Positions 1 to 5,041 of a DNA stretch of 5,342 bases are shown here, one piece after another; position 1 is the stretch's first letter, and every line of letters starts with the position of its first letter. A program made the translations under genes and the position numbers. The notes beneath the pieces are model-generated. The model saw only the letters and a list, made by a program, of their open reading frames with translations, made no database searches and was not told where the DNA came from. The DNA comes from Methylomonas sp. (lineage in GTDB: Bacteria; Pseudomonadota; Gammaproteobacteria; Methylococcales; Methylomonadaceae), in assembly GCA_026989715.1 (NCBI GenBank), contig JALSIU010000061.1, forward strand, positions 1 to 5,342, written 5' to 3'.

Positions 1-1
1 G

Positions 2-391
2 ATTGCGGTTGCAACCGCCGCCGCTGCTGATAAAGAGTGGTCGCAAGCAGATTTAATTGCTAAAGGTGAAGGTGTTTATGCAAATAACTGTGCATCTTGT
101 CATATGGCAGATGGTGCAGGTATGGCGGGAACTTTTCCGGCAATTACCAACAGCCCTATAGTAACAGGTGCTATGGATGCGCAAGTTAGTTTAATGCTTA
201 ATGGTAAAGGTATGATGCCCGCTTTTGGGCAAATGCTTGATCCGGTTGATTTTGCTGCGGTGTCTACATTTATCCGTAATGGTTTAGGCAATTCGGTAGG
301 TGACTCAATTCAGCCTTCGGCTGTAAAAGCGTTACAAGCAGCAATTCCAGCTGTCGAATATGACGATGATGATGACGACGATGATGAATAA
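2..391 (+). CDS. coxB: Cytochrome c oxidase subunit II, C-terminal cytochrome c domain (5' truncated)
   Basis: This is the last 129 codons of an open frame that enters from the left edge. It begins in an Ala-rich linker and runs into a class I cytochrome c domain. The heme c attachment motif CASCH is at 89-103, and the likely axial Met is the second Met of GKGMMPAF (215-217). The pattern AAVSTFIRNGLGNSVGD-IQP near the end is typical of cytochrome c domains fused to subunit II of gammaproteobacterial caa3-like oxidases. In this family the domain lies on the periplasmic face and passes electrons to the CuA centre, which would be encoded left of the window. coxA follows 62 nt downstream, as expected for subunit II. 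The odd feature is the C-terminus, EYDDDDDDDDE, a strongly acidic tail. An internal ATG at 104 lies inside the heme motif region and is not a real start. A free-standing cytochrome c is possible but unlikely given the context. Confidence 0.93.
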   Translation: MAVATAAAADKEWSQADLIAKGEGVYANNCASCHMADGAGMAGTFPAITNSPIVTGAMDAQVSLMLNGKGMMPAFGQMLDPVDFAAVSTFIRNGLGNSVGDSIQPSAVKALQAAIPAVEYDDDDDDDDE

Positions 392-439
392 TACGTTGTT
401 ATTTTTATTTGAATCGATTAGTTTTTAGTATTTATTTTT

Positions 440-446
440 AAGAGGT
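440..446 (+). promoter_or_regulatory. Ribosome binding site of coxA
   Basis: AAGAGGT lies 7 nt before the ATG at 454 and is the best purine-rich match in the 62-nt coxB-coxA spacer. It supports that ATG as the coxA start. The rest of the spacer is AT-rich. It has no hairpin followed by T residues, so coxB and coxA are probably co-transcribed. Confidence 0.75.
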
Positions 447-453
447 ATTCATT

Positions 454-2067
454 ATGTCTGCTGTAGTAGCTGAACATGAGCACGATGATCATCACGATCA
501 TGGGCCTGAAAAAGGCTTATTGAGGTGGATAATTACCACTAACCATAAGGATATTGGTACACTTTATCTTTTATTTGCTCTAGCCATGTTTTTTGTGGGT
601 GGAACGATGGCACTGATTATTCGTGCTGAATTATTTGAACCTGGTATGCAGTTTGTCAGTCCGCAGTTTTTTAACTCGATGACCACCATGCATGCCTTAG
701 TTATGGTCTTTGGTGCAGTTATGCCGGCATTTGTTGGTTTTGCTAACTGGCAAATTCCTATGATGATTGGCGCGCCCGATATGGCATTGCCAAGAATGAA
801 TAATATGAGTTTCTGGCTATTGGTTGCCGGGGTGCTTTTATTAGCGAGTACCTTATTTATGGAAGGCGGTGCGCCTGCATCCGGTTGGACTTTATATCCA
901 CCGTTAGTCTTGCAAACAGGTGCCGCGTTACCATTCGCAATTTTCTCTGTGCATTTATTGGGTATCTCATCGATTATGGGGGCGATTAACATTATCGCAA
1001 CTATTTTTAATATGCGTGCGCCTAAAATGACATTAATGAAAATGCCATTATTCGTCTGGACTTGGTTAATTACTGCTTTCTTATTGATTGCAATTATGCC
1101 TGTTTTTGCGGGTGCAGTAACCATGTTATTAACCGATCGCTTCTTTGATACTAGCTTTTTCGATGCGGCGGGTGGTGGTGATCCTGTGCTTTATCAACAT
1201 ATCTTTTGGTTCTTCGGACATCCTGAAGTTTATGTCATGATTTTGCCCACATTTGGGGTGGCTTCAACCATTATCCCAGTATTTGCGCGTAAACCACTGT
1301 TTGGTTATAGCTCTATGGTTTATGCGACGGCAGCGATTGCGTTCTTGTCATTTATCGTATGGGCGCATCATATGTTTACTGTAGGGATGCCGATGGCAGG
1401 GGAGTTATACTTTATGTATGCCACCATGTTGATTGCCATTCCAACCGGGGTGAAAATCTTTAACTGGACGGCAACCATGTGGCAGGGCTCAATGACTTTT
1501 GAAACGCCTATGTTGTTTTCCATTGCATTTGTTGTGTTGTTCACATTAGGCGGCTTTACCGGCTTAATGATGGCGATGGCACCTATTGATTTTCAGTACC
1601 ATGATACTTATTTTATTGTGGCGCATTTTCATTACACATTAGTACCTGCATCAATTTTTATTTTGATGGCGGGAGGGTATTTCTGGTTACCTAAATGGAC
1701 TGGGAATATGTATGATGAAAGATTAGCTAAATTCCATTTTTGGTTATCAGCTATTTCGGTCAACATTCTATTTTTTCCACAGCATTTCTTAGGCTTAGCG
1801 GGTATGCCGCGTCGTATCCCTGATTATGCTGTACAGTTTGCTGATTGGAATATGGTATCAAGTATTGGCGCCTTTATTTTTGGCTTTAGCCAATTGTTAT
1901 TCCTTTATATTGTGATTAAAACAATTAAAGGCGGAACTGGTGAAAAAGTAACAGATGAAGTTTGGGAAGATGCACATAAACATGGTTTAGAATGGACATT
2001 GCCTTCTCCTGTTCCTTACCATACTTTTGCAACTCCGCCAGAAAAAATTCCAACAGAGCACTTCTAA
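454..2067 (+). CDS. coxA: Cytochrome c oxidase subunit I (aa3-type heme-copper oxidase)
   Basis: This is the catalytic subunit of the terminal oxidase: it reduces O2 to water at the heme a3-CuB site and pumps protons across the inner membrane. The 537-aa protein is full length, with about 12 membrane segments. The metal ligands are all visible. His80 (MTTMH) and His393 (HFHY) bind low-spin heme a, and His391 binds heme a3. CuB is held by His256, His305 and His306 (GHPEVY, WAHHMF), and Tyr260 is the cross-linked tyrosine. Proton channel residues match A-family oxidases: Asp109 in GAPDMALPRMNN and Glu258 for the D channel, Thr331 and Lys334 (PTGVK) for the K channel. The N-terminus has a His/Asp-rich stretch (residues 8-16) before RWIITTNHKDIG, a feature also seen in related gammaproteobacterial CoxA. 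The C-terminal part (EWTLPSPVPYHTFATPPE) is also typical. A good ribosome site and family alignment support the start. Confidence 0.98.
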   Translation: MSAVVAEHEHDDHHDHGPEKGLLRWIITTNHKDIGTLYLLFALAMFFVGGTMALIIRAELFEPGMQFVSPQFFNSMTTMHALVMVFGAVMPAFVGFANWQIPMMIGAPDMALPRMNNMSFWLLVAGVLLLASTLFMEGGAPASGWTLYPPLVLQTGAALPFAIFSVHLLGISSIMGAINIIATIFNMRAPKMTLMKMPLFVWTWLITAFLLIAIMPVFAGAVTMLLTDRFFDTSFFDAAGGGDPVLYQHIFWFFGHPEVYVMILPTFGVASTIIPVFARKPLFGYSSMVYATAAIAFLSFIVWAHHMFTVGMPMAGELYFMYATMLIAIPTGVKIFNWTATMWQGSMTFETPMLFSIAFVVLFTLGGFTGLMMAMAPIDFQYHDTYFIVAHFHYTLVPASIFILMAGGYFWLPKWTGNMYDERLAKFHFWLSAISVNILFFPQHFLGLAGMPRRIPDYAVQFADWNMVSSIGAFIFGFSQLLFLYIVIKTIKGGTGEKVTDEVWEDAHKHGLEWTLPSPVPYHTFATPPEKIPTEHF

Positions 2068-2080
2068 GTCCTGTTGAATA

Positions 2081-2113
2081 ACTTTGCCTATATTATTTTT
2101 GTATAGGCAAAGT
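2081..2113 (+). other. Perfect 12-bp hairpin between coxA and the small ORF
   Basis: ACTTTGCCTATA (2081-2092) pairs perfectly with TATAGGCAAAGT (2102-2113) around a 9-nt loop, TTATTTTTG. No T run follows, so it does not look like an intrinsic terminator for the plus strand. It starts 13 nt after the coxA stop and ends 3 nt before the GGAGAG ribosome site of the next ORF. Plausible roles, by inference, are protection of the coxA mRNA 3' end after processing, partial termination, or tuning translation of the downstream genes to lower levels than coxA. Confidence 0.7.
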
Positions 2114-2116
2114 ATT

Positions 2117-2122
2117 GGAGAG
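2117..2122 (+). promoter_or_regulatory. Ribosome binding site of the small membrane ORF
   Basis: GGAGAG lies just before the ATG at 2126, with 5 nt between GGAG and the start codon. It is a strong Shine-Dalgarno match, and it is the main reason to accept the very short ORF that follows as translated. Confidence 0.7.
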
Positions 2123-2125
2123 AAA

Positions 2126-2224
2126 ATGAACGTTAAAACAAAAAATATTCTGACGGCGGTTGTATTAACAGTTGTTGCGGTTTCAATTTATATTTTTGCT
2201 GTTATACGAGTTACATCTGAGTGA
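2126..2224 (+). CDS. Small single-pass membrane protein, probable cytochrome oxidase small assembly protein
   Basis: The ORF encodes 32 aa, starting MNVKTKNILTAVVL and ending VIRVTSE. Lys4 and Lys6 precede one hydrophobic segment at about residues 8-27, followed by Arg28, so the N-terminus is probably cytoplasmic. A strong ribosome site lies upstream. The TGA stop at 2222-2224 overlaps the GTG start of ctaG (2221) by 4 nt, which suggests translational coupling. From memory, many beta- and gammaproteobacterial cox operons carry a similar tiny one-helix ORF between subunit I and ctaG, annotated as a cytochrome oxidase small assembly protein. The assignment rests on position, size and topology, not on a recognised motif. 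Its function is unknown; it could also serve mainly as a leader that delivers ribosomes to ctaG. Confidence 0.68.
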   Translation: MNVKTKNILTAVVLTVVAVSIYIFAVIRVTSE

Positions 2225-2757
2225 GCAAGGACGATTTAGAGCAGAAGAATAAAAAAACGGTACGAGTCTTACTTTTATTAGTGTTCGTTATGTTTTTATT
2301 TGCAGTGGCATTGATTCCTTTGTACGATATTTTGTGCGAGATTACAGGTATTAATGGCAAAACTCGACAAAGTTCTGCTGATTTAAATTATGAGGTTGAT
2401 TTAGAGCGTAATATAACTGTTGAATTTATTACTTCAGCCAGTGCAGGAACAGGCTTAGAGTTTAAGGCACTAAGCTATGCAATTAAAGCGCACCCTGGGG
2501 AAGTGGTAACGATGCGGTATCGTGTGACAAATAAAACTAATAAACGTATGGTGGCTCGGGCTAATTCAAGTATTACGCCTGGACCGGCAGCAGGATATGT
2601 TAAAAATACCAAATGTTTTTGTTTTGAAGATCAGGTTTTTGCTGCCGGAGAAACTAAGCACCTAGAAGTGCAATTAGTTGTTAATCCGGCACTACCTGAT
2701 AGTTATAAACGATTGACATTTGGACTTACATTTTTTGATATTACTAAAAATAAATAG
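2221..2757 (+). CDS. ctaG: Cytochrome c oxidase assembly protein CtaG/Cox11 (CuB copper chaperone)
   Basis: This Cox11-family protein of 178 aa delivers copper to the CuB site of subunit I. It has a short charged cytoplasmic N-terminus and one membrane anchor at about residues 15-36. PLYDILCEITGINGK follows, with the conserved Cys39, and then a periplasmic immunoglobulin-like domain. The copper-binding motif KCFCFEDQ supplies Cys132 and Cys134, and the preceding ITPGPAAGYVKNT is the usual family sequence. The start is GTG at 2221. An in-frame TGA lies directly before it (2218-2220), and the next Met (residue 24) is inside the membrane segment, so GTG is the only sensible start. No strong Shine-Dalgarno is seen (ACGAG at 2206-2210 at most), which fits coupling to the overlapping small ORF. 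It sits between coxA and coxC, 9 nt before the chosen coxC start. Note that ctaG is also used for an unrelated Bacillus protein. Confidence 0.95.
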   Translation: MSKDDLEQKNKKTVRVLLLLVFVMFLFAVALIPLYDILCEITGINGKTRQSSADLNYEVDLERNITVEFITSASAGTGLEFKALSYAIKAHPGEVVTMRYRVTNKTNKRMVARANSSITPGPAAGYVKNTKCFCFEDQVFAAGETKHLEVQLVVNPALPDSYKRLTFGLTFFDITKNK

Positions 2758-2760
2758 GGG
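2757..2760 (+). promoter_or_regulatory. Ribosome binding site of coxC, deciding between two ATG codons
   Basis: GGGG overlaps the last base of the ctaG stop codon. Two adjacent ATG codons follow at 2764 and 2767. The gap is only 3 nt to the first and 6 nt to the second. The second is therefore the more likely start, though the two proteins differ by one Met only. Confidence 0.5.
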
Positions 2761-2766
2761 ATAATG

Positions 2767-3633
2767 ATGTCTACACAAGACGCATATTACATTCCACATA
2801 AAGCGACATGGCCGATTGCAGCGACACTAGGATTAGTGACCTCGTTAGCGGGCTTTGCAAATTACTTAAATGGTAATGCGGCAGGCTCTACCTTTATGTT
2901 GCTTGGGCTGGGAATTTTTATATTAATGCTGGCTGGTTGGTTTACCATGCAAGCGAATGAAAGTGAATCAGGTACATACAATCATGGGGTAGGGATTTCT
3001 TACCGTATGGGGATGATGTGGTTTATCTTTTCTGAAATTATGTTTTTTGCTGTATTTTTCGGCACACTTTGGTACACACGTAATTTATCTGTTGATTGGA
3101 TTGCAGGGATTGGTGATGGCCCCGGGCGTTCTACAGCCATGTTGTGGCCTTCATTTGAAGCGGTATGGCCCACAAATGGCCCTGGTAATATCGGTGGGGA
3201 TTTTGAGCCTATGGGGGCATTTGGATTGCCTTTATTGAATACTTTGATTCTATTGACAAGTGGAGTGACTTGTACTTGGGCGCATCATGGCTTACTTGCT
3301 AAAAATCGTGGTCAGTTAATTAAGGGCTTAGCTGCAACAGTTGCTTTAGGTTTTTTGTTTGTTGGTTTACAAGCCATTGAGTATATGGAAGCGTATCATG
3401 AGATGGGCTTAACTTTAGGTTCTGGAATCTATGGTTCAACCTTTTTTATGTTAACGGGTTTCCACGGGTTTCATGTTTGTGTGGGAGCCATCATCTTGTC
3501 TGTTGTTTTATTCCGTAGTTGGAAAGGACACTTTACACCCGAAAATCATTTTGTTTTTGAGGCAGGTGCGTGGTATTGGCATTTTGTCGATGTGGTATGG
3601 TTAGGCTTATTTATCTTTGTATATTTGCTGTAA
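2767..3633 (+). CDS. coxC: Cytochrome c oxidase subunit III
   Basis: This subunit has no metal centre; in the family it stabilises subunit I and keeps the proton-uptake path active through long turnover. The protein is 288 aa (289 if the ATG at 2764 is used) with about seven membrane segments, the usual size for gammaproteobacteria. Family signatures include WFIFSEIMFFAVFFGTLWY with the conserved membrane Glu (residue 90), TCTWAHHGLL, GLQAIEYMEAYHEMGLTLGSGIYGSTFFMLTGFHGFHV, and the C-terminal WYWHFVDVVWLGLFIFVYLL. The segment LWPSFEAVWPTNGPGNIGG forms the extended loop between helices seen in related proteins. It is the last gene of the left block: a strong terminator begins 18 nt after its stop, and the next gene is on the opposite strand. 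Confidence 0.97.
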   Translation: MSTQDAYYIPHKATWPIAATLGLVTSLAGFANYLNGNAAGSTFMLLGLGIFILMLAGWFTMQANESESGTYNHGVGISYRMGMMWFIFSEIMFFAVFFGTLWYTRNLSVDWIAGIGDGPGRSTAMLWPSFEAVWPTNGPGNIGGDFEPMGAFGLPLLNTLILLTSGVTCTWAHHGLLAKNRGQLIKGLAATVALGFLFVGLQAIEYMEAYHEMGLTLGSGIYGSTFFMLTGFHGFHVCVGAIILSVVLFRSWKGHFTPENHFVFEAGAWYWHFVDVVWLGLFIFVYLL

Positions 3634-3651
3634 GCTATTTAATTTTACTGC

Positions 3652-3687
3652 AAAAAGCACTACCTTAATCGGTAGTGCTTTTTTTTT
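3652..3687 (+). terminator. Intrinsic terminator after coxC, possibly bidirectional
   Basis: GCACTACC (3657-3664) pairs with GGTAGTGC (3671-3678) around a 6-nt loop, TTAATC. The stem is flanked by five A on the left (3652-3656) and nine T on the right (3679-3687). On the plus strand this is a textbook Rho-independent terminator for the cox operon. On the minus strand the same stem is followed by TTTTTGC, so it may also stop transcripts of the convergent DUF2909 gene, though less strongly. A weaker stem, TGCCT/AGGCA (3687-3691 with 3697-3701), follows directly. Confidence 0.92.
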
Positions 3688-3755
3688 GCCTGTTAAAGGC
3701 AGGTGTGGCATCAAAGTGACTGGGTAACAGTGCTATACTGTGCCACGGTATTTTG

Positions 3756-3995
3756 TTATTCCAGCATTTTTGCTTTTTGTAATTGCATTTGCATGCCGAT
3801 ACCTGTTGGTTGGATGAGTCCTGTCATAAATGCGATGGACAATAAAATAAATAAGGCAAGGGAAATGCCTATACGATAAGTTAAAGCCTTGACTGTTTTG
3901 GTTGAGGATTCTTCGTGTTTGATGAGATGAAATAAAGCTGTACCCAAGCTGGCAATAATAATGAGAAAAATGAGAATAATAAGGATTTTTAGCAT
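3756..3995 (-). CDS. Twin transmembrane (DUF2909) protein
   Basis: The 79-aa protein has two hydrophobic helices, at about residues 3-25 and 42-61. They are joined by a short charged loop (IKHEESSTKTVKALTYRIG), and GLIQPTGIGMQ follows the second helix. The opening MLK, the TVKALTYRIGISL pattern at the start of helix two, and the IQP after it match what I recall of DUF2909, a family of small inner-membrane proteins commonly found between coxC and surf1 in gammaproteobacteria. Its biochemical role is unknown; the location implies oxidase assembly or stability. It is convergent with coxC and divergent from surf1, so it needs its own promoter. The ATG at 3995 is the only start, since an in-frame TAA lies 6 codons upstream. 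No Shine-Dalgarno is visible. The last ~14 residues are polar and Gln/Met-rich (MQMQLQKAKMLE). Confidence 0.85.
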   Translation of the reverse strand: MLKILIILIFLIIIASLGTALFHLIKHEESSTKTVKALTYRIGISLALFILLSIAFMTGLIQPTGIGMQMQLQKAKMLE

Positions 3996-4001
3996 AATGT
4001 T

Positions 4002-4029
4002 GATAGGTTGTTAGATAAAGATAGGTTGT
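4002..4029 (-). repeat. Two direct copies of a 10-nt motif in the DUF2909 leader
   Basis: GATAGGTTGT occurs at 4002-4011 and again at 4020-4029 (plus-strand reading), an 18-nt period. In the sense of the minus-strand gene it reads ACAACCTATC twice, between the putative transcription start and the ATG. The near copy ends 6 nt before the start codon, where a Shine-Dalgarno would be expected but is absent. Confidence 0.6.
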
Positions 4030-4038
4030 GTTGGTTTT

Positions 4039-4044
4039 ATTATA
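4039..4044 (-). promoter_or_regulatory. Candidate -10 box for the DUF2909 gene
   Basis: On the minus strand this reads TATAAT, a perfect sigma-70 -10 hexamer. It is placed so that transcription would start near 4032, giving a leader of about 36 nt. No TTGACA-like -35 lies 16-18 bp upstream; the region instead contains a palindrome at 4051-4067. An extended -10 TG is also missing. A promoter helped or controlled by a bound protein is possible. Confidence 0.5.
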
Positions 4045-4050
4045 GCGCAA

Positions 4051-4067
4051 CTAATAGACTCTATTAG
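4051..4067. promoter_or_regulatory. 17-nt palindrome, possible operator upstream of the DUF2909 gene
   Basis: CTAATAG (4051-4057) and CTATTAG (4061-4067) are perfect inverted repeats with a 3-nt spacer, ACT. A second, overlapping palindrome, CTCTATTAGAG, lies at roughly 4059-4069. The site starts 6 bp upstream of the TATAAT of the minus-strand gene and covers the place of its -35 box. That suits a dimeric regulator site. It could also be chance in AT-rich DNA. Confidence 0.4.
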
Positions 4068-4300
4068 AGCTTGAAATTTAATAATATATAGAAGCTTAAC
4101 TAGGCTTGTAAATTTATATTTTTAAATAATTGAAATCTATTTATAAATAAATAATTTTGCCTTTTTTCAATTGCTTACCAAGAGTACTCGGTTGGGCTGT
4201 TGTTTTGAAGTCTGGAGTGCGTTTTGGCGTTATTAGGTTTTTTTCTTACATAAATGCGATAAAAATATTTTGGGTAATTTGTATAAAATTGGACTGATTA

Positions 4301-5041
4301 ATGACACTAAGGTTTTTAGGCTATTACTGTAAAATAAGGTTGTTGCCATTGCTTTTGTTTGTTGCTTTGCTTGCTTTGTTGATTCGACTAGGATTTTGGC
4401 AACTTGACAGAGCAGAGGTGAAGCGTCAATTTTTACAGCTTGAACAGGAGAAGGCGCACATGCAAGCAGTGCCTTTGTTGTCATTATTGGTGCATGCAAA
4501 ACAAGACTTTAAGTATAGAAAAGTTGAGTTACAAGGGTACTATGATACCCAGCACCAGTTCTTAATTGATAATCAGATTTATTTGGGCAAAGTGGGTTAC
4601 TTTGTTTTGACCCCCTTTGTTTTAAAGAGCCAGGACATCGTTTTGGTTAATCGTGGCTGGCTTCCTATGTCTCAGGATAGGCAGTTACCTGATATTTCCT
4701 TATCGCCCTCTATAGGAGAGCAAACGATAGTCGGGATAATCAATGATTTCCCTGGCGTAGGCTTGATATTAAAAGGGGCGGATGAACCCGGTAAAGGGTG
4801 GCCGTCAGTTGTGCAAATTATCAATGCTCAAAAAATTGCACAAAAATTGGGGTATGTGGTTTTAGATTTTCAAGTGCAGTTACTGCCTACGCAAAATGAT
4901 GGGTATACAAGAGATTGGCAGATAAGCACTAAAATGCCGCCTGAGAAACATAAGGCTTATGCATTCCAGTGGTTTGCATTGGCTGTTACTTTAATATTAT
5001 TAACACTTTGGATAAGCTGTAAAAAAGAAACAAATGACTGA
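4301..5041 (+). CDS. surf1: SURF1-family cytochrome oxidase assembly protein (heme a handling)
   Basis: SURF1/Shy1 proteins help insert heme a into subunit I during oxidase assembly. This one is 246 aa with the family's two-helix layout. An N-terminal membrane segment (about 12-32) ends in the hallmark GFWQLDRAEVKR. A periplasmic domain follows, and a C-terminal membrane segment (about 219-239) precedes the charged tail CKKETND. Signature blocks seen are YRKVELQGYYDTQHQFLIDNQ (72-92), GYFVLTPFVLKSQDIVLVNRGWLPM (99-123), GWPSVVQI (166-173) and DGYTRDWQISTKMPPEKHKAYAFQWFALA (200-228). The ATG at 4301 is the first possible start, since an in-frame TGA lies at 4295-4297. Its ribosome site is weak (GGA at 4291-4293). 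It is 305 nt from a divergent gene and overlaps the next gene by 8 nt, so it likely heads a second assembly operon. Confidence 0.95.
   Translation: MTLRFLGYYCKIRLLPLLLFVALLALLIRLGFWQLDRAEVKRQFLQLEQEKAHMQAVPLLSLLVHAKQDFKYRKVELQGYYDTQHQFLIDNQIYLGKVGYFVLTPFVLKSQDIVLVNRGWLPMSQDRQLPDISLSPSIGEQTIVGIINDFPGVGLILKGADEPGKGWPSVVQIINAQKIAQKLGYVVLDFQVQLLPTQNDGYTRDWQISTKMPPEKHKAYAFQWFALAVTLILLTLWISCKKETND

Larger units (their letters stand above)
3996..4300. other. AT-rich divergent spacer between the DUF2909 gene and surf1
   Basis: This 305-nt stretch has no gene I can support. Its left part holds the DUF2909 promoter candidate, a palindrome and a leader repeat, listed separately. From 4071 to 4158 it is almost pure A/T, which may act as an UP-element-like or easily melted region. 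From 4159 to 4235 it is less AT-rich and includes the 8-nt palindrome GAGTACTC (4182-4189). The surf1 promoter must lie here, since the terminator and the minus-strand gene isolate surf1 from the cox operon. I find only weak candidates: TATAAA at 4282-4287 has no matching -35 box and would leave a leader of only a few bases. Confidence 0.7.

Noticed and set aside
396..424. TTGTTA-N17-TAGTTT promoter-like pair in the coxB-coxA spacer
   Set aside because: The -10 match is poor and such pairs are common in AT-rich spacers. Co-transcription from upstream of coxB is the simpler reading.
564..1124. 186-codon open frame on the minus strand inside coxA
   Set aside because: It is antisense to a fully conserved coxA, its translation resembles no protein family I recognise, and it has no ribosome site context. 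It is a shadow of coxA codon use.
3047..3238. Plus-strand 63-codon frame inside coxC
   Set aside because: It lies wholly inside the conserved coxC in another frame and encodes nothing recognisable.
3727..3741. ACAGT-GCTAT-ACTGT inverted repeat and a longer GTGGCA/TGCCAC pairing (3705-3710 with 3741-3746) between coxC and the DUF2909 gene
   Set aside because: The arms are short and no T run follows on either strand. Better explained as chance next to the clear terminator at 3652-3687.
3733..4050. 105-codon minus-strand frame overlapping the DUF2909 gene
   Set aside because: Its Tyr/His/Asn-rich translation is a frame shadow. The overlapping 79-aa frame has two clean helices and family sequence patterns.
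4182..4189. GAGTACTC palindrome flanked by CCAA and TTGG upstream of surf1
   Set aside because: The core is only 8 nt and the flanks pair only with a 2-nt bulge. This is too weak to call an operator or hairpin without conservation data.
4144..4235. Short open stretch without ATG in the surf1 upstream region
   Set aside because: It has no start codon with a ribosome site, is about 30 codons, and its translation has no recognisable feature.
4233..4499. 88-codon minus-strand frame across the surf1 start
   Set aside because: It overlaps the conserved SURF1 N-terminus antisense and shows no domain or ribosome site.
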